Assembly (NCBI RefSeq): GCF_937873765.1
Contig: NZ_CALMZC010000039.1
Location: forward strand, 62,001 to 126,000
From: an uncultured Thiothrix sp.
Lineage (GTDB): Bacteria > Pseudomonadota > Gammaproteobacteria > Thiotrichales > Thiotrichaceae
DNA: 64,000 nt
Direction of reading: 5' to 3'
The position numbers and the translations under genes were made by a program. The notes under the pieces were generated by a model that ran no database searches, was not told the DNA's origin, and saw only the letters and a list, made by a program, of their open reading frames with translations. Positions 41,822 to 53,607 of this stretch are shown here, in pieces (positions within the stretch are counted from its first letter, which is position 1; each line of letters starts with the position of its first letter).

Positions 41822-43656
41822 GCAAACGCAAGGCTGTGGTTTCACCTGTGTTTGAAGGGCGCAGACGCTTCTTAATGTTAGCCCTGCTAACCGTCATTGG
41901 GGTCTTGATGCTGCGCGCGGTTTGGCTAGAAATTTTTGATCAATCGATGTTGCAAGAGCGCGCTGAGCAACGTCAAACCAAAGTCGTCACTGTACCAGCT
42001 TATCGTGGCATGATTTTAGACCGTAATGGCGATCCGATGGCGGTGAGTACCCCTGTCGAAACTCTCAGTTGTAACCCCAAACTCCTATTAGATACACGTA
42101 CCAGTTGGCGTGATGAGTACAATGCAGCCTTGCGTACTGCCGAAAAAACTCAAGGTGATGATGCTCGTTTGGCTGCAGAGCGTGCCTTGGTAGCAATGCC
42201 CTTTGTAAAGCTTGAAGATGCCTTACGTAAAATTGAGGAAGTGCTCGAATATCCACCGGGGCAACTACTACAGAATCTTGAAGAGGCGCGGGACAAAAAT
42301 TTTTATTATCTAGGCAGACAACTTCCACCTGAAGTAGCACAAGAAATTCTTGCCCTCAATATTAAAAAAGTAGAAAGCACTAGTGGCTACCGACGCTTTT
42401 ATCCCTTAGCAGAAACGAGTGGTCATGTCATTGGCATGACGGATAGTGATGGCAAGGGGATTGAAGGCATTGAGAAAGTCTCTGATGGGATTTTGGCTGG
42501 TCAAGATGGACGCATGCGCGTCGTTAAAGATGGCAAAAATCGCATTATCGAAGGTATTGAAAGTATTAAAGATACGGTACCCGGTCAAACAGTTAAATTG
42601 AGTATTGACCGGCGTATTCAGTACATCGCCTATAAGCAGTTGAAAGAACAGGTGGTTCGTTTAGAGGCTAAGGCGGGTTCTATTTTGGTCATGGATGCAA
42701 AAACGGGCGAAATCCTCGCAATGGCAAATTTGCCTTCTTTTAATCCAAATAATCGTAAACAACTCGACGCACAAAATTATCGGAATCGAGCTGTCACCGA
42801 TAAATCTGAGCCAGGGTCAACTTTAAAGCCTTTAACGGTTGCAGCGGCTTTAGAGTCTCGGGTGATTGCGCCAGACGTTGAGATTGACACCTCACCCGGG
42901 CATATCAATTTCGGCAAATATACGGTGCGTGATCCGAGTAATTATGGCCCAATTTCCTTAGCTACTTTATTAGCTGAATCCAGCAATGTAGGTGCAAGTC
43001 GTGTCGCGCTGTTAATGAATCCACGTGATCATTGGATGTTTCTAAGCCGTGTCGGTTTAGGGCGTGTTCCTGCTGCAGGTTTTCCAAGTGAAAGCTCTGG
43101 GCAGCTTTCGAGTTATACCGAATGGGGCAAAGTCGATCATGCGTCTCACGGTTATGGCTATGGCTTAGCCACCAGTTTATTGCAGTTGACACATGCCTAT
43201 ACAGCCTTAGCGAATAATGGGCAGTTGCTGCCAGCCACTATTTATAAGGTCGACAAATTGCCACTGGCACAAACGGTTATGTCACCAACTACAGCTCAAG
43301 CAGTAATCCACATGATGGAGTCTGTTGTACAAGCGGATGGTACGGGCAAGCGCGCCATGATCGATGGTTATCGCGTTGCAGGGAAGACCGGGACTGCCTA
43401 TAAGTTTATCAATAATGCTTACAGTAATACGCGCTATATGACTAGTTTCATTGGGATTGCGCCAGCTACGCGTCCACGTTTAGTGGTCGCAGTACAAATT
43501 GATGAGCCGAAAACAGATGATAGCGGTGGTCGAGCAGCTGCACCAGTTTTTTCAAAGGTTATGTCTGAAGCACTACGTTTATTAGACATTCCCCCCGATG
43601 ACCTGCCTGCTTTGAAACAAGCCGATACAATAACAAAGAAAGAGGGCAATACATGA
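41818..43656 (+). CDS. ftsI: septal peptidoglycan transpeptidase FtsI (PBP3)
   Basis: A class B penicillin-binding protein of 612 aa. A membrane anchor (about residues 17-36) precedes a pedestal domain and a transpeptidase domain with the active-site motifs STLK (PGSTLKPL), SSN (AESSNVG) and KTGT (AGKTGTAYK). It cross-links septal peptidoglycan with FtsW. Both ends overlap neighbouring genes by 4 bases. Confidence 0.97.
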   Translation: MSKRKAVVSPVFEGRRRFLMLALLTVIGVLMLRAVWLEIFDQSMLQERAEQRQTKVVTVPAYRGMILDRNGDPMAVSTPVETLSCNPKLLLDTRTSWRDEYNAALRTAEKTQGDDARLAAERALVAMPFVKLEDALRKIEEVLEYPPGQLLQNLEEARDKNFYYLGRQLPPEVAQEILALNIKKVESTSGYRRFYPLAETSGHVIGMTDSDGKGIEGIEKVSDGILAGQDGRMRVVKDGKNRIIEGIESIKDTVPGQTVKLSIDRRIQYIAYKQLKEQVVRLEAKAGSILVMDAKTGEILAMANLPSFNPNNRKQLDAQNYRNRAVTDKSEPGSTLKPLTVAAALESRVIAPDVEIDTSPGHINFGKYTVRDPSNYGPISLATLLAESSNVGASRVALLMNPRDHWMFLSRVGLGRVPAAGFPSESSGQLSSYTEWGKVDHASHGYGYGLATSLLQLTHAYTALANNGQLLPATIYKVDKLPLAQTVMSPTTAQAVIHMMESVVQADGTGKRAMIDGYRVAGKTGTAYKFINNAYSNTRYMTSFIGIAPATRPRLVVAVQIDEPKTDDSGGRAAAPVFSKVMSEALRLLDIPPDDLPALKQADTITKKEGNT

Positions 43657-45140
43657 AGCAGCTAGCCGCTTTACTGGATGGCTTTTGCACAGCAATTCCA
43701 GAGTTAAGTATTACTGGTTTGGCTTTGGATAATCGTCAGATTCAAACTGGCATGGCCTTTGTTGCTTTGCAAGGCAGTCGCCAACACGGTTTAGCTTATG
43801 CGCAAGCAGCGGTCAATGCAGGTGCAGTGGTTATTTTATATGAGCCAAGTATTGATTTAACGATCCCTATTTTGCCAGTACCGGCAGTGGCTGTGCCTCA
43901 GTTGCCCAAAGTGCTGGGTCTGATTGCGCAGCGTTTCTATCAAGTTACCGCTGATGACTTATATGTGATTGGCATCACTGGTACTGATGGTAAAACCTCT
44001 ACTACCCATTTTATTGCTGAGGCTTTAGCTTATTTGGATGAACAAGCTGCGGTTTTAGGTACTTTAGGCGTGGGTAAACCAGGTGCTTTAGCCAAAGGTA
44101 CGCATACCACTCCAGATGCGATTAAAGTTCAGAAACAATTTCATGATTTGAAACTTCAAGGCTTTAAAACTGTAGCGATGGAAGTGTCTTCGCATGCGCT
44201 CGATCAAGGTCGTGTGAATGGCGTTCAGTTTGATGTCGCAGTACTAACGAATCTGACCCGTGATCATTTAGATTATCACGGTACTGTTGAGGCTTATGCA
44301 GAAGCTAAGCGCAAACTCTTTCATTGGCCTGCTTTGCAACATGCAGTCCTGAATTTGGATGATGCTTTTGGGCAGCGTTTGGTGGCAGAGTTGGCTGATA
44401 CTGCTGTGCTGGTTTGGGGCTATGGTGTGGGTGATGCGTCTAACTATCCTCAGCAGGCTGTGATTGCGACTAGTGCGACATTTGATGCTCAAGGCATTCA
44501 GGCGACTGTATCTACCCCTGTAGGTAAGGGTGAATTAAAAGCTCCAGTTTTGGGACGCTTTAATCTACACAATTTACTCGCTGCTTTAAGTACTCTCTTA
44601 ACTAAAGGCCTGCCTTTAGAGTCTGCCTTAGCAGCTTTACAGCATGTGGAAACTGTACCAGGCCGTATGCAGCGTGTGCAGGTTCAGGGTAAAGCGGAAG
44701 GCGTGCTAGTGGTGGTGGATTTCGCCCACACCCCCACTGCTTTGCAGCAGGCTTTGCGGGCAGCGAAAGCGCATACGGCTGGACGCTTAATCTGTGTATT
44801 TGGCTGCGGTGGTGATCGTGATGCAGGGAAGCGGCCGGTGATGGCACAAATTGCCGAGCAAGAAGCTGATCTAGTGATTGTCACTGATGACAATCCACGC
44901 ACCGAAAATCCCAGCACTATTTTTGCAAATATTCGTGCTGGCTTTGCTCAGCCAGAAGCTATTCATTTTGAGCACAATCGTGCAACTGCAATTCGCTTGG
45001 CTATTCAGCAAGCTAAGTCTGGGGATACAGTAGTAATTGCAGGCAAAGGCCATGAAACAGTACAGATTTTAGCAGATCGCTCTATTCCTTTTGATGATCG
45101 CACTCAGGCGACTTTAGCTTTACAGGAGTGCGCAGCATGA
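43653..45140 (+). CDS. murE: UDP-MurNAc-tripeptide synthetase MurE
   Basis: Adds the third peptide residue to UDP-MurNAc-dipeptide. The ATP site is GTDGKTSTTH, and the specificity motif DNPRTENP indicates meso-diaminopimelate rather than lysine. The length is 495 aa. It overlaps ftsI (ATGA) and murF. Confidence 0.97.
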   Translation: MKQLAALLDGFCTAIPELSITGLALDNRQIQTGMAFVALQGSRQHGLAYAQAAVNAGAVVILYEPSIDLTIPILPVPAVAVPQLPKVLGLIAQRFYQVTADDLYVIGITGTDGKTSTTHFIAEALAYLDEQAAVLGTLGVGKPGALAKGTHTTPDAIKVQKQFHDLKLQGFKTVAMEVSSHALDQGRVNGVQFDVAVLTNLTRDHLDYHGTVEAYAEAKRKLFHWPALQHAVLNLDDAFGQRLVAELADTAVLVWGYGVGDASNYPQQAVIATSATFDAQGIQATVSTPVGKGELKAPVLGRFNLHNLLAALSTLLTKGLPLESALAALQHVETVPGRMQRVQVQGKAEGVLVVVDFAHTPTALQQALRAAKAHTAGRLICVFGCGGDRDAGKRPVMAQIAEQEADLVIVTDDNPRTENPSTIFANIRAGFAQPEAIHFEHNRATAIRLAIQQAKSGDTVVIAGKGHETVQILADRSIPFDDRTQATLALQECAA

Positions 45141-46498
45141 CTTGGTTAACGCTGGCACAAATTGCTGAATTTCTCCAAGCTGATTTACATGCAGTGAGCT
45201 TCGAAACTGCACAGCAATTGCCGATAGAGCGCGTTGAACGTGATTCGCGAGCAGTTCAAACGGGTGATTTGTTTTTAGCGCTCAAAGGTGAGCGTTTCGA
45301 TGCGCATGATTTCGTTCCACAAGTGGCTGGCAAAGCAAGTGCAGCTTTAGTGGCACATCCTCTTGATGCGGCCATTCCGCAACTTGTTGTGCCTGATGTA
45401 CGTTTGGCTTTAGGGCAATTGGCTAAAGCTTGGCGTGAACAGTTTAAGTATCCTGTAATTGGTTTAACCGGCAGTAATGGTAAAACTACTTTAAAAGAAA
45501 TGCTCACTGCTATTCTGAGTCAGCAAGGCCAGACTTTAGCCACGATTGGCAATCTCAATAATGATATTGGTGTTCCTTTAACTTTATTGCGCTTGCGTAC
45601 TGCGGATCAGTTCGCGGTGATTGAAATGGGTGCTAACCATTTCGGCGAAATTGACTATCTCACCCATTTAGCTTTGCCAAATGTGGCAATTCTGAATAAT
45701 GCAGGCGCTGCGCACTTAGAAGGCTTTGGGGATATTGCTGGGGTTGCACGTGCTAAAGGTGAAATTTTTGCAGGCTTAGCGGCTGGTGGTATTGCAGTTA
45801 TTAATGCGGATGATACTTATGCTGGCTATTGGCGCGAACTAAATCAGGGACGACCCTTGCTAAGTTTTGGATTTAGTCAAGACGCTGATTTGCGTGGCGA
45901 ACTAAGCGCAGATAATCAATTTATTATTCATAAGGGTGCTGACTCAGTATCCGTACGCTTAAAGCTACTAGGTAAGCATAATCAGCTCAATGCTTTAGCT
46001 GCTGCTGCAGGAGCCACTGCTTTAGGGTTTTCCTTAGCGACTATTAAGCAAGGTTTGGAGTCTTTACAGCCGGTGAAAGGCCGCTTAAACCCTAAGCAAG
46101 GTCGGCATGGGGTTTGGGTGATTGATGATACTTACAATGCGAATCCGAGTTCAACAGCGGCAGCAATAGCCGTACTCGCGGAGCAACAGGGAAGAAAAAT
46201 TTTAGTTTTAGGGGATATGGGCGAATTGGGCAATACAGGTGAACAGCTGCATTTCGAGTTGGGGCAACTCGCAAAATTAGCAGGGATTGATGAACTTTAT
46301 AGTTTAGGACGTTTAAGTGCTGCTGCCAGCCAAGCTTTTGGTACAGGTGCGCAGGCTTTTCAGGATTTAGCAGATTTATTGGCCGCTTTAACGCCTAAGT
46401 TAACGCCTAGCACTCAAGTTTTAGTGAAAGGTTCGCGTTCAGCACGTATGGAGCGCGTGGTTGAAGCCTTAGTCGAGCAAGGAGCTACTGCATGCTAG
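45137..46498 (+). CDS. murF: UDP-MurNAc-tripeptide:D-Ala-D-Ala ligase MurF
   Basis: Adds D-Ala-D-Ala to complete the pentapeptide. It has the ATP motif [12 protein letters not shown] and the central-domain motif [15 protein letters not shown] 45137 overlaps the murE stop (ATGA); earlier in-frame codons lie inside murE. The length is 453 aa. Confidence 0.97.
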   Translation: MTWLTLAQIAEFLQADLHAVSFETAQQLPIERVERDSRAVQTGDLFLALKGERFDAHDFVPQVAGKASAALVAHPLDAAIPQLVVPDVRLALGQLAKAWREQFKYPVIGLTGSNGKTTLKEMLTAILSQQGQTLATIGNLNNDIGVPLTLLRLRTADQFAVIEMGANHFGEIDYLTHLALPNVAILNNAGAAHLEGFGDIAGVARAKGEIFAGLAAGGIAVINADDTYAGYWRELNQGRPLLSFGFSQDADLRGELSADNQFIIHKGADSVSVRLKLLGKHNQLNALAAAAGATALGFSLATIKQGLESLQPVKGRLNPKQGRHGVWVIDDTYNANPSSTAAAIAVLAEQQGRKILVLGDMGELGNTGEQLHFELGQLAKLAGIDELYSLGRLSAAASQAFGTGAQAFQDLADLLAALTPKLTPSTQVLVKGSRSARMERVVEALVEQGATAC

Positions 46499-47574
46499 TG
46501 TGGCTTTTTGAACAACTGAGTCAGTTTTATAGTGGCTTCAATGTTTTCCAATATCTGACCTTTCGTGCCATCTTAGGGGTTTTGACCGCTTTAGTGATCA
46601 GTCTCTGGTCAGGGCCAGCGATGATTCGTGCACTCACCCGGCTGAAAATTGGTCAATATATTCGTGAAGATGGACCACAACATCAAATGAAAGCGGGAAC
46701 GCCTACGATGGGTGGGGTCATGATTATTCTCGCTATTAGTGTCTCTACTTTGCTTTGGGCAGATTTAACTAATCGTTTTACTTGGGTAGCCCTTGCGGTC
46801 ACTTTAGGTTTTGGCTTAATTGGTGGCTTAGATGATTATATTAAGCTCAAAAAACGTCGGAATTTAGGTTTAACAGCTCGACAGAAAACCGTAGGTTTAA
46901 CCTTAGTAGGTTTTGCTGCTGCTTTCTTTTTGTTCTTCACTGCACAACATCCAACTGACACTACTTTATATCTTCCTATTCTAAAAGATGTGCATTGGGA
47001 AATGGGTTGGTTGTTTATTCCTTGGGTGTATTTAGTCTTGATTGGCACTAGTAATGCAGTAAATCTCACTGATGGCTTGGATGGCTTAGCCATTATGCCC
47101 ACTATTCTTGTAGCCGGTGGCTTGGGGATTTTCGCTTATGCCAGTGGTCATGCTGCCATTTCTAGTTATTTAGGCGTACCTAAAGTACCGGGTGCGGGCG
47201 AAATGCTTGTATTTTGCTGTGCGATTGTGGGTGCGGGCTTAGGATTCCTCTGGTTCAATTCTTATCCCGCACAAGTCTTCATGGGGGATGTAGGTGCTTT
47301 AGCTTTAGGCGCTGCCTTAGCCATTGTGGCGATTATTGTACGTCAAGAAATTGTACTAGCTATCATGGGCGGCGTGTTTGTGCTGGAGACTTTATCGGTC
47401 ATTTTGCAGGTGGGTTATTTCAAAGCCACCGGTGGTAAGCGCATTTTCCGTATGGCTCCACTCCATCATCATTATGAAAAGAAAGGTTGGCCTGAGCCTA
47501 AGGTGATTGTGCGTTTTTGGATCATTACGGTGGTGCTGGTCATGATTGGCTTAGCAACTTTGAAGGTGCGCTGA
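46492..47574 (+). CDS. mraY: phospho-MurNAc-pentapeptide translocase MraY
   Basis: A ten-helix membrane enzyme, 360 aa, that makes lipid I. It shows [26 protein letters not shown] and the [11 protein letters not shown] motif. It overlaps murF by 7 bases and murD by 1 base. Confidence 0.98.
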   Translation: MLVWLFEQLSQFYSGFNVFQYLTFRAILGVLTALVISLWSGPAMIRALTRLKIGQYIREDGPQHQMKAGTPTMGGVMIILAISVSTLLWADLTNRFTWVALAVTLGFGLIGGLDDYIKLKKRRNLGLTARQKTVGLTLVGFAAAFFLFFTAQHPTDTTLYLPILKDVHWEMGWLFIPWVYLVLIGTSNAVNLTDGLDGLAIMPTILVAGGLGIFAYASGHAAISSYLGVPKVPGAGEMLVFCCAIVGAGLGFLWFNSYPAQVFMGDVGALALGAALAIVAIIVRQEIVLAIMGGVFVLETLSVILQVGYFKATGGKRIFRMAPLHHHYEKKGWPEPKVIVRFWIITVVLVMIGLATLKVR

Positions 47575-48923
47575 TGCAAGCAGCTACTCACTCCACTTGG
47601 AAAACCTTAGTCGTTGGTCTTGGGATCACGGGGCTTTCGGTAGCACGCTATTTAAAAGTACAAGGGATTCCTTTTGCAGTCATTGATAGTCGTGAAGATC
47701 CACCGGGCAGAGAAGACTTAGTAAAAGGCTTTCCAGAGACACCTTACTGGTTTGGTGATTTTGCCAAAGTATCCGCTTGGTTTGAACAAGCGCAGAGTTT
47801 AGTCGTTAGCCCGGGTATTGCCATCGCAACCCCCGAAATTCATGCAGCACAATTACGCGGTGCTGAAATTATCGGTGATATCGAGTTATTTGTGCGTGTC
47901 GCGCAAGCCCCTATTGTCGCCATCACTGGCTCGAATGGAAAAAGCAGTGTCACCACACTTGTGGATTTAATGGCGAAGCACGCGGGTATGCAATCTTTAG
48001 CTGGTGGAAATCTAGGCTATGCAGCTTTGGATTTACTCGATTTGCCGGTGCCTGATATTTATGTGATGGAGTTATCAAGCTTTCAACTTGAAACTACTCA
48101 GTCACTCAAAGCAGCCTCAGCCGTTGTCCTGAATGTGAGTGAAGATCATATGGATCGCTATGCAAGCTATACAGATTATGCAGCTGCCAAGCAAGTGATC
48201 TATCAAAATTGCAGTTTGGCAGTCCTTAATCGTGATGATGCGCTAGTCATGCAAATGGCGCCTGATTCGGGTGCGTGCGTGAGTTTCGGTCTGGACGTAC
48301 CAACTGCGGGACAATATGGGATTCGTGAGCATGAAGGGAAAACTTGGTTAGTCAAGGGTGACGCCTTATTGCTAGCCACTTCCGAGATGAAATTACCGGG
48401 TAGTCATAATCATGCGAATGCTTTGGCAGCTCTTGCTTTAGGCGAAGCAGTTGGGATTCCCTTACAGGGAATGCTAGCCGCTTTGCGTGAGTTTGCTGGT
48501 TTGCCGCATCGCACGCAATGGGTGCGGGAGCGACGTGGGGTGTGCTGGTATGACGATTCGAAAGGTACGAATGTTGGTGCTACTTTAGCCGCTTTACAAG
48601 GTTTGCCCGGTAAAACAGTACTGATTGCGGGTGGTATTGGTAAGGATGCTGATTTCGCCCCCCTAGCGCCTGCTATTCAAACCAAAGCGCGTGCTGTGGT
48701 ACTTATCGGACGGGATGCTCCGCTCATTGCACAAGTGATTGATGCGAGTGTACCGGTACAGTATGCCAGCAGTATGGAGGAGGCCGTGCAGTTGGCCGCT
48801 GATGCTGCGCAATCGGGGGATAATGTGCTCTTATCTCCAGCCTGTGCCAGTCTTGATATGTTCAAAAACTATGGGCATCGTGGTGATGTATTCAGCGTCG
48901 CTGTTCGAGGTTTACCAGCATGA
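47574..48923 (+). CDS. murD: UDP-MurNAc-L-Ala:D-Glu ligase MurD
   Basis: Adds D-glutamate, 449 aa. It has an N-terminal Rossmann motif (GLGITGLSVA), ATP motif GSNGKSSVTTL and C-terminal DDSKGTNVGAT. The ATG overlaps the mraY stop (TGATG); a longer frame into mraY is rejected. Confidence 0.97.
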   Translation: MQAATHSTWKTLVVGLGITGLSVARYLKVQGIPFAVIDSREDPPGREDLVKGFPETPYWFGDFAKVSAWFEQAQSLVVSPGIAIATPEIHAAQLRGAEIIGDIELFVRVAQAPIVAITGSNGKSSVTTLVDLMAKHAGMQSLAGGNLGYAALDLLDLPVPDIYVMELSSFQLETTQSLKAASAVVLNVSEDHMDRYASYTDYAAAKQVIYQNCSLAVLNRDDALVMQMAPDSGACVSFGLDVPTAGQYGIREHEGKTWLVKGDALLLATSEMKLPGSHNHANALAALALGEAVGIPLQGMLAALREFAGLPHRTQWVRERRGVCWYDDSKGTNVGATLAALQGLPGKTVLIAGGIGKDADFAPLAPAIQTKARAVVLIGRDAPLIAQVIDASVPVQYASSMEEAVQLAADAAQSGDNVLLSPACASLDMFKNYGHRGDVFSVAVRGLPA

Positions 48924-50152
48924 AAACCATCTCACCCCTGAATTTGCTAGAGCGCATTGAAGCCATTGATTGGTCACGTTATATCGACCGAGATTTGGCT
49001 TTAGCGATAGTAGCCCTATTGGCGATTGGAGTAGTGATGCTGGGTTCGGCTTCCTTCTGGGTAGCCGAGAAAGGTTACGGCGATATGTATTATCTGCTTA
49101 AGCGCCAGTTGCTGTTTCTAGGTCTCGCTTTAGTGTTGGCTTTTGTTTTATATCAAGTACGCATTGGCTTTTGGGAAGGCTTAGGGGTCAAGTTGTTACC
49201 CATTGCCGTCTTCCTGTTAGTCCTAGTCCTTATTCCGGGAATCGGTGTATCGGTAAAAGGTAGTCGTCGTTGGTTAGCACTAGGACCTGTGTCTTTGCAA
49301 GTTTCTGAGTTGGTCAAGATTATTATGATTATGTACTTGTCGAGCTATATGGTTCGACATGGTAAAAAACTTTCCACGTCAATTTCTTATCAGCCTTTAG
49401 TGTTGCCTTTGATTGTTTTAGCGGTGATCGGAGCTTTGCTCCTACTTGAGCCTGATTTTGGTTCAGCGGTAATTGTCATTATGGTAGGCCTTGCTTTGCT
49501 GTTTCTAGGTGGTGTGCCGTTGAAACGCTTAGGCCTATTTTTAGGCGGCGCTATGGTTTTGATGTTGCCCATCGTGGCTTTAGAAGGCTATCGGCTTAGA
49601 CGTATTGAAGCATTCCTGAATCCTTGGGCTGATATACAAAATTCTGGTTATCAAATTATTAACTCTTTGATTGCCATTGGTGATGGTGGTTGGTTTGGGA
49701 ATGGCTTGGGAGCCGGTGTACAAAAGCTTTATTACTTACCTGAAGCCCATAATGACTTTATCTTCGCAGTCTTGGCAGAAGAGTTTGGTTTTGTTGGCAT
49801 GATACTGCTCTTGGCTTTATTTGGTTGGTTGGTATATCGGGCTTTTGTCATTGGTTTCAATGCAGATAAGCAAGGCTTGCAGTTTGGTGCTTATGTGGCT
49901 TATGGGATAGGGTTTTGGATGGGCTTTCAAGTGATTCTGCATATTGGTGTCAATTTAGCTGTCTTGCCCCCTAAAGGCCTGACTCTGCCTTTCCTCAGTT
50001 ATGGGGGGAGTAGTTTGTTAATCACTCTATTGGCTATGTCGCTGCTAATGCGGATTCATCGCGATACACAAGTCAGTGCTTTAGGATTAGCTGTAAAAAC
50101 GACAGCGCGCAAAACACCAGTCCACCGTACAGTAGGGGGGGCACGTGCTTAA
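48920..50152 (+). CDS. ftsW: septal peptidoglycan glycosyltransferase FtsW
   Basis: A SEDS-family polymerase of 410 aa with about ten helices. It shows GSRRWL, LEPDFGSA, AHNDFIFAVLAEEFG and LPFLSYGGSS. It overlaps murD by 4 bases and murG by 8 bases. It works with FtsI. Confidence 0.97.
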   Translation: MKTISPLNLLERIEAIDWSRYIDRDLALAIVALLAIGVVMLGSASFWVAEKGYGDMYYLLKRQLLFLGLALVLAFVLYQVRIGFWEGLGVKLLPIAVFLLVLVLIPGIGVSVKGSRRWLALGPVSLQVSELVKIIMIMYLSSYMVRHGKKLSTSISYQPLVLPLIVLAVIGALLLLEPDFGSAVIVIMVGLALLFLGGVPLKRLGLFLGGAMVLMLPIVALEGYRLRRIEAFLNPWADIQNSGYQIINSLIAIGDGGWFGNGLGAGVQKLYYLPEAHNDFIFAVLAEEFGFVGMILLLALFGWLVYRAFVIGFNADKQGLQFGAYVAYGIGFWMGFQVILHIGVNLAVLPPKGLTLPFLSYGGSSLLITLLAMSLLMRIHRDTQVSALGLAVKTTARKTPVHRTVGGARA

Positions 50153-51260
50153 GCCAAAACCTATTTTAATTACGGCAGGCGGAACGGGCGGGCATGTTTA
50201 CCCTGGTTTAGCGGTAGCGCGTGAATTACAAGCACACGGCATTCCTATTGTCTGGATGGGCACTAAAGCGGGTTTAGAGGCGAAAATTATTCCAGCAGCG
50301 GGCATAGAAATGGCGTGGCTAGAAGTCTCTGGCTTACGAGGTAAAGGTTGGCAGGCTTTAGCTTTAGCCCCTTTCCGTTTAGCAAAGGCTTTGTGGCAAT
50401 CAGTGCGAATTATGCGTACTCACAAGCCTGCGGCAGTGCTTGGGATGGGGGGCTTTGTCGCCGGGCCGGGTGGTCTAGTGGCCGCACTCATGGGTAAGCC
50501 TGTCGTTATTCATGAGCAGAACGCAGTGGCGGGTTTAACCAATAAACTGCTTTCCAAAGTGAGTCAGCGTGTTTTGGAGGGATTTCCGGGTGCTTTCCCT
50601 AAGAGTGAAAAAGTCCAAGCGACAGGTAATCCGGTGCGGGCTGACATTGCAGGTTTGCCGCAACCCTTAGACCGTTTAGCAGATCGTGATGATCAACCCA
50701 TTCATTTATTAGTAGTCGGGGGAAGTTTAGGTGCAGCTGCGCTGAATCAAACTGTGCCACAGGCTTTGGCTTTATTAGCGCCAGACTTACGCCCTGAAGT
50801 GCGCCATCAAGCGGGTGCTAAGAACCTAGCAACGGCACAACAGGCCTATCAAACAGTTGGCGTGCAAGCAAGCGTAACCCCTTTTATTGAAGATATGGCG
50901 GAAGCTTATGCTTGGGCGGATTTGATTATTTGCCGAGCGGGTGCTTTGACGGTAGCTGAGGTTTCGGCAGCGGGTTTAGCAGCTTTATTTATTCCTTATC
51001 CGCATGCAGTAGATGATCACCAGACTGCGAATGCCCGCTATTTAGTTGATCAAGAGGCAGCGTTGTTAATTCACCAGTCTGAATTAAATCCGGAGCGTTT
51101 GACAATTGTACTCACTGAGTTATGCAAGGATCGGGCGCGTCTAGCAAAAATGAGTATAGCTGCTCGCCAATTAGCAATGCCGCATGCTACGGCACAAGTA
51201 GCAGCTATTTGTGCAGCCTTTGCAGGCTACGATTTTCAAGAGATTAGGAAGCAAGCATGA
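50145..51260 (+). CDS. murG: UDP-GlcNAc:lipid I transferase MurG
   Basis: A peripheral membrane GT-B glycosyltransferase, 371 aa, that makes lipid II. It shows [34 protein letters not shown] and the UDP-GlcNAc region [12 protein letters not shown]. The start is GTG inside the end of ftsW. It ends with an ATGA overlap with murC. Confidence 0.97.
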   Translation: MLKPKPILITAGGTGGHVYPGLAVARELQAHGIPIVWMGTKAGLEAKIIPAAGIEMAWLEVSGLRGKGWQALALAPFRLAKALWQSVRIMRTHKPAAVLGMGGFVAGPGGLVAALMGKPVVIHEQNAVAGLTNKLLSKVSQRVLEGFPGAFPKSEKVQATGNPVRADIAGLPQPLDRLADRDDQPIHLLVVGGSLGAAALNQTVPQALALLAPDLRPEVRHQAGAKNLATAQQAYQTVGVQASVTPFIEDMAEAYAWADLIICRAGALTVAEVSAAGLAALFIPYPHAVDDHQTANARYLVDQEAALLIHQSELNPERLTIVLTELCKDRARLAKMSIAARQLAMPHATAQVAAICAAFAGYDFQEIRKQA

Positions 51261-52690
51261 AAACAGGGAGTGACAACCTCGCACGCAAACGCATTAATCG
51301 CCTGCACTTCATCGGTATTGGGGGGGCAGGAATGGGTGGTATTGCGGAAGTAGTTGCAACATTGGGCTATACAGTAAGTGGTTCGGATTTGGCTGAAAGT
51401 GCGATGACGCGTCGGCTACAATCCATGGGCATAACCGTTTTCAAAGGCCATGCTGCGGAAAATATTGAAGGCGCTGATGTGATTGTTGTCTCGACTGCTA
51501 TCGACGCGCAGAACCCTGAAATCATGGCTGCCCGTGAAAAACGTCTTCCCATTGTGCGCCGCGCGGAAATGTTGGCTGAGCTTATGCGCTTCCGCCAAGG
51601 TATTGCGGTAGCAGGTACGCACGGTAAAACCACGACCACTAGTTTAACCACCAGCTTATTAGTAGAAGGTGGTTTGGATCCGACTTATGTGATTGGTGGC
51701 AAGCTGAATAGTTCAGCGAGTAATTCTAAGTTGGGTACGGGTGAATACTTGGTGGCTGAAGCAGATGAGAGCGATGCTTCCTTCTTACACTTACAGCCGA
51801 TGATCGCGGTGGTGACCAATATCGACGAAGATCATATGTCTACTTATGGCGGTGATTTCTCTAAGCTAAAACAGACGTTTATAGAATTTCTGCATCATTT
51901 ACCGTTCTATGGTTTAGCCGTGTTGTGTATCGATGATGAGCATGTACGCGCCATTTTACCAGAAGTAAACCGCACGGTAATTACCTATGGTATTGAAGAA
52001 GAGGCGGATGTACGTGCCTCTAATGTGCATTTTGAAGGTACACAAAGTTTTTTCACCGTGCAATGTAAGCGTAATAACCGTCGCTTAGAGGTAACTCTGA
52101 ATCTCCCCGGCCAGCATAATGTCTTGAATGCTTTGGCGGCAATTGCGATTGCGATGGAATTGGATGTGTCTGACGAAGCGATTCTGAATGGCTTACGGAA
52201 ATTCAGTGGGGTTGGTCGTCGTTTCCAAATGTATGGTGATATTAATTTTGGCAAAGGTATTGCTACTTTAGTCGATGATTATGGGCATCATCCGCGTGAA
52301 ATGTTGGCAACTTTAAAAGCTTTACGCGGTGTGTGGCCAACACGGCGTTTAGTTCTAGTTTTCCAACCGCATCGCTACACGCGTACTCGTGACTTATTTG
52401 AAGATTTTACTCAAGTCCTCTCTGAAACCGATGTGCTGGTCTTGATGGATGTCTATGCAGCTAGTGAGCAACCGATTCCGGGGGCAGATGGGCGAGCTTT
52501 AGCGCGGGCGATTCGGATTCGGGGTAAGGTTGATCCCATTTTTGTCACTGATGTGGAGGATGTACCCGGGGTACTCAAGCATATTTTACAAGATGGTGAT
52601 GTGATTTTGACCCAAGGTGCTGGTAGCGTGGGTGGCTTAGCAGCAAGTTTGCCAGAGAAACTCAATATTTATCAAAAAGGGCAAGAGTAA
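51257..52690 (+). CDS. murC: UDP-MurNAc:L-alanine ligase MurC
   Basis: The first Mur ligase of the pathway, 477 aa. It shows N-terminal [16 protein letters not shown] motif [11 protein letters not shown] and [10 protein letters not shown]. It is followed directly by ddlB; murB, which often follows murC, is not in this cluster. Both ends overlap neighbouring start or stop codons. Confidence 0.97.
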   Translation: MKTGSDNLARKRINRLHFIGIGGAGMGGIAEVVATLGYTVSGSDLAESAMTRRLQSMGITVFKGHAAENIEGADVIVVSTAIDAQNPEIMAAREKRLPIVRRAEMLAELMRFRQGIAVAGTHGKTTTTSLTTSLLVEGGLDPTYVIGGKLNSSASNSKLGTGEYLVAEADESDASFLHLQPMIAVVTNIDEDHMSTYGGDFSKLKQTFIEFLHHLPFYGLAVLCIDDEHVRAILPEVNRTVITYGIEEEADVRASNVHFEGTQSFFTVQCKRNNRRLEVTLNLPGQHNVLNALAAIAIAMELDVSDEAILNGLRKFSGVGRRFQMYGDINFGKGIATLVDDYGHHPREMLATLKALRGVWPTRRLVLVFQPHRYTRTRDLFEDFTQVLSETDVLVLMDVYAASEQPIPGADGRALARAIRIRGKVDPIFVTDVEDVPGVLKHILQDGDVILTQGAGSVGGLAASLPEKLNIYQKGQE

Positions 52691-53607
52691 TGAGTGAAAA
52701 ATCCCCACGCTTTGGCAAAGTAGCGGTATTGTATGGGGGCTGGGCTGCTGAGCGTCCCGTTTCTTTGAAAAGTGGAGCAGCAGTGCTAGCGGCTTTGCAG
52801 GAAAGCGGTGTTGATGCGCATGGTATTGATGTTGACCGTGATATTTTGAGTGTCCTGCAAACAGGTAACTATGATCGTGTATTTAATATTTTACATGGGC
52901 GTGGTGGCGAAGATGGTGTCATTCAAGGTGCTTTAGAATTACTAGGTCTACCTTATACCGGCTGTGGTGTAAAGGCCTCTGCGATTAGCATGGATAAACT
53001 GATGACCAAGCGCTTATGGTTAGGTGCTGGTTTACCAACCCCAAACTATCGTGTGCTAACAGCGGATACCGATTTTGAGGCAGTGGTTGCAGAGTTAGGT
53101 TTACCTTTGATTGTAAAGCCAGCGAGTGAAGGTTCCAGTATTGGGATTAGTAAAGTTACTGAAGCCGCTGCTTTGAAGCCTGCCTATGAAGCCGCAGTGC
53201 AAAGTGATCCAGTCGTGATTGTGGAGCAATGGATTACAGGTTCTGAGTACACTGCAGGTATTTTAGCAGGTGAGCCTCTGCCGCTGATTCGGGTAGAAGT
53301 ACCCGGTGTATTTTATGATTATGAAGCGAAATATATTTCCAACGACACCCGCTATTTTTGTCCTTGTGGCTTGACTGAAGCGGAGGAGTCCCATGTACGT
53401 CAATTAGCACTGCAGGCCTTTGCGGTTGTTGGTGGGCGTGGTTGGGGTCGAGTGGATATGATGCGTGATCAGCAGGGGCATACGTGGTTGATTGAAGTCA
53501 ATACCAATCCAGGGATGACAGATCATAGCTTAGTACCCATGGCTGCGCGTGCGGTGGGTATGGATTTTAATGCTTTAGTCCTAAGGATTTTGGAGACTAC
53601 ACTCTAA
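52690..53607 (+). CDS. ddlB: D-alanine:D-alanine ligase
   Basis: An ATP-grasp ligase of 305 aa. It shows [20 protein letters not shown], and the metal-binding end [13 protein letters not shown]. The stop of each neighbour overlaps its start by one base (TAATG). Confidence 0.97.
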   Translation: MSEKSPRFGKVAVLYGGWAAERPVSLKSGAAVLAALQESGVDAHGIDVDRDILSVLQTGNYDRVFNILHGRGGEDGVIQGALELLGLPYTGCGVKASAISMDKLMTKRLWLGAGLPTPNYRVLTADTDFEAVVAELGLPLIVKPASEGSSIGISKVTEAAALKPAYEAAVQSDPVVIVEQWITGSEYTAGILAGEPLPLIRVEVPGVFYDYEAKYISNDTRYFCPCGLTEAEESHVRQLALQAFAVVGGRGWGRVDMMRDQQGHTWLIEVNTNPGMTDHSLVPMAARAVGMDFNALVLRILETTL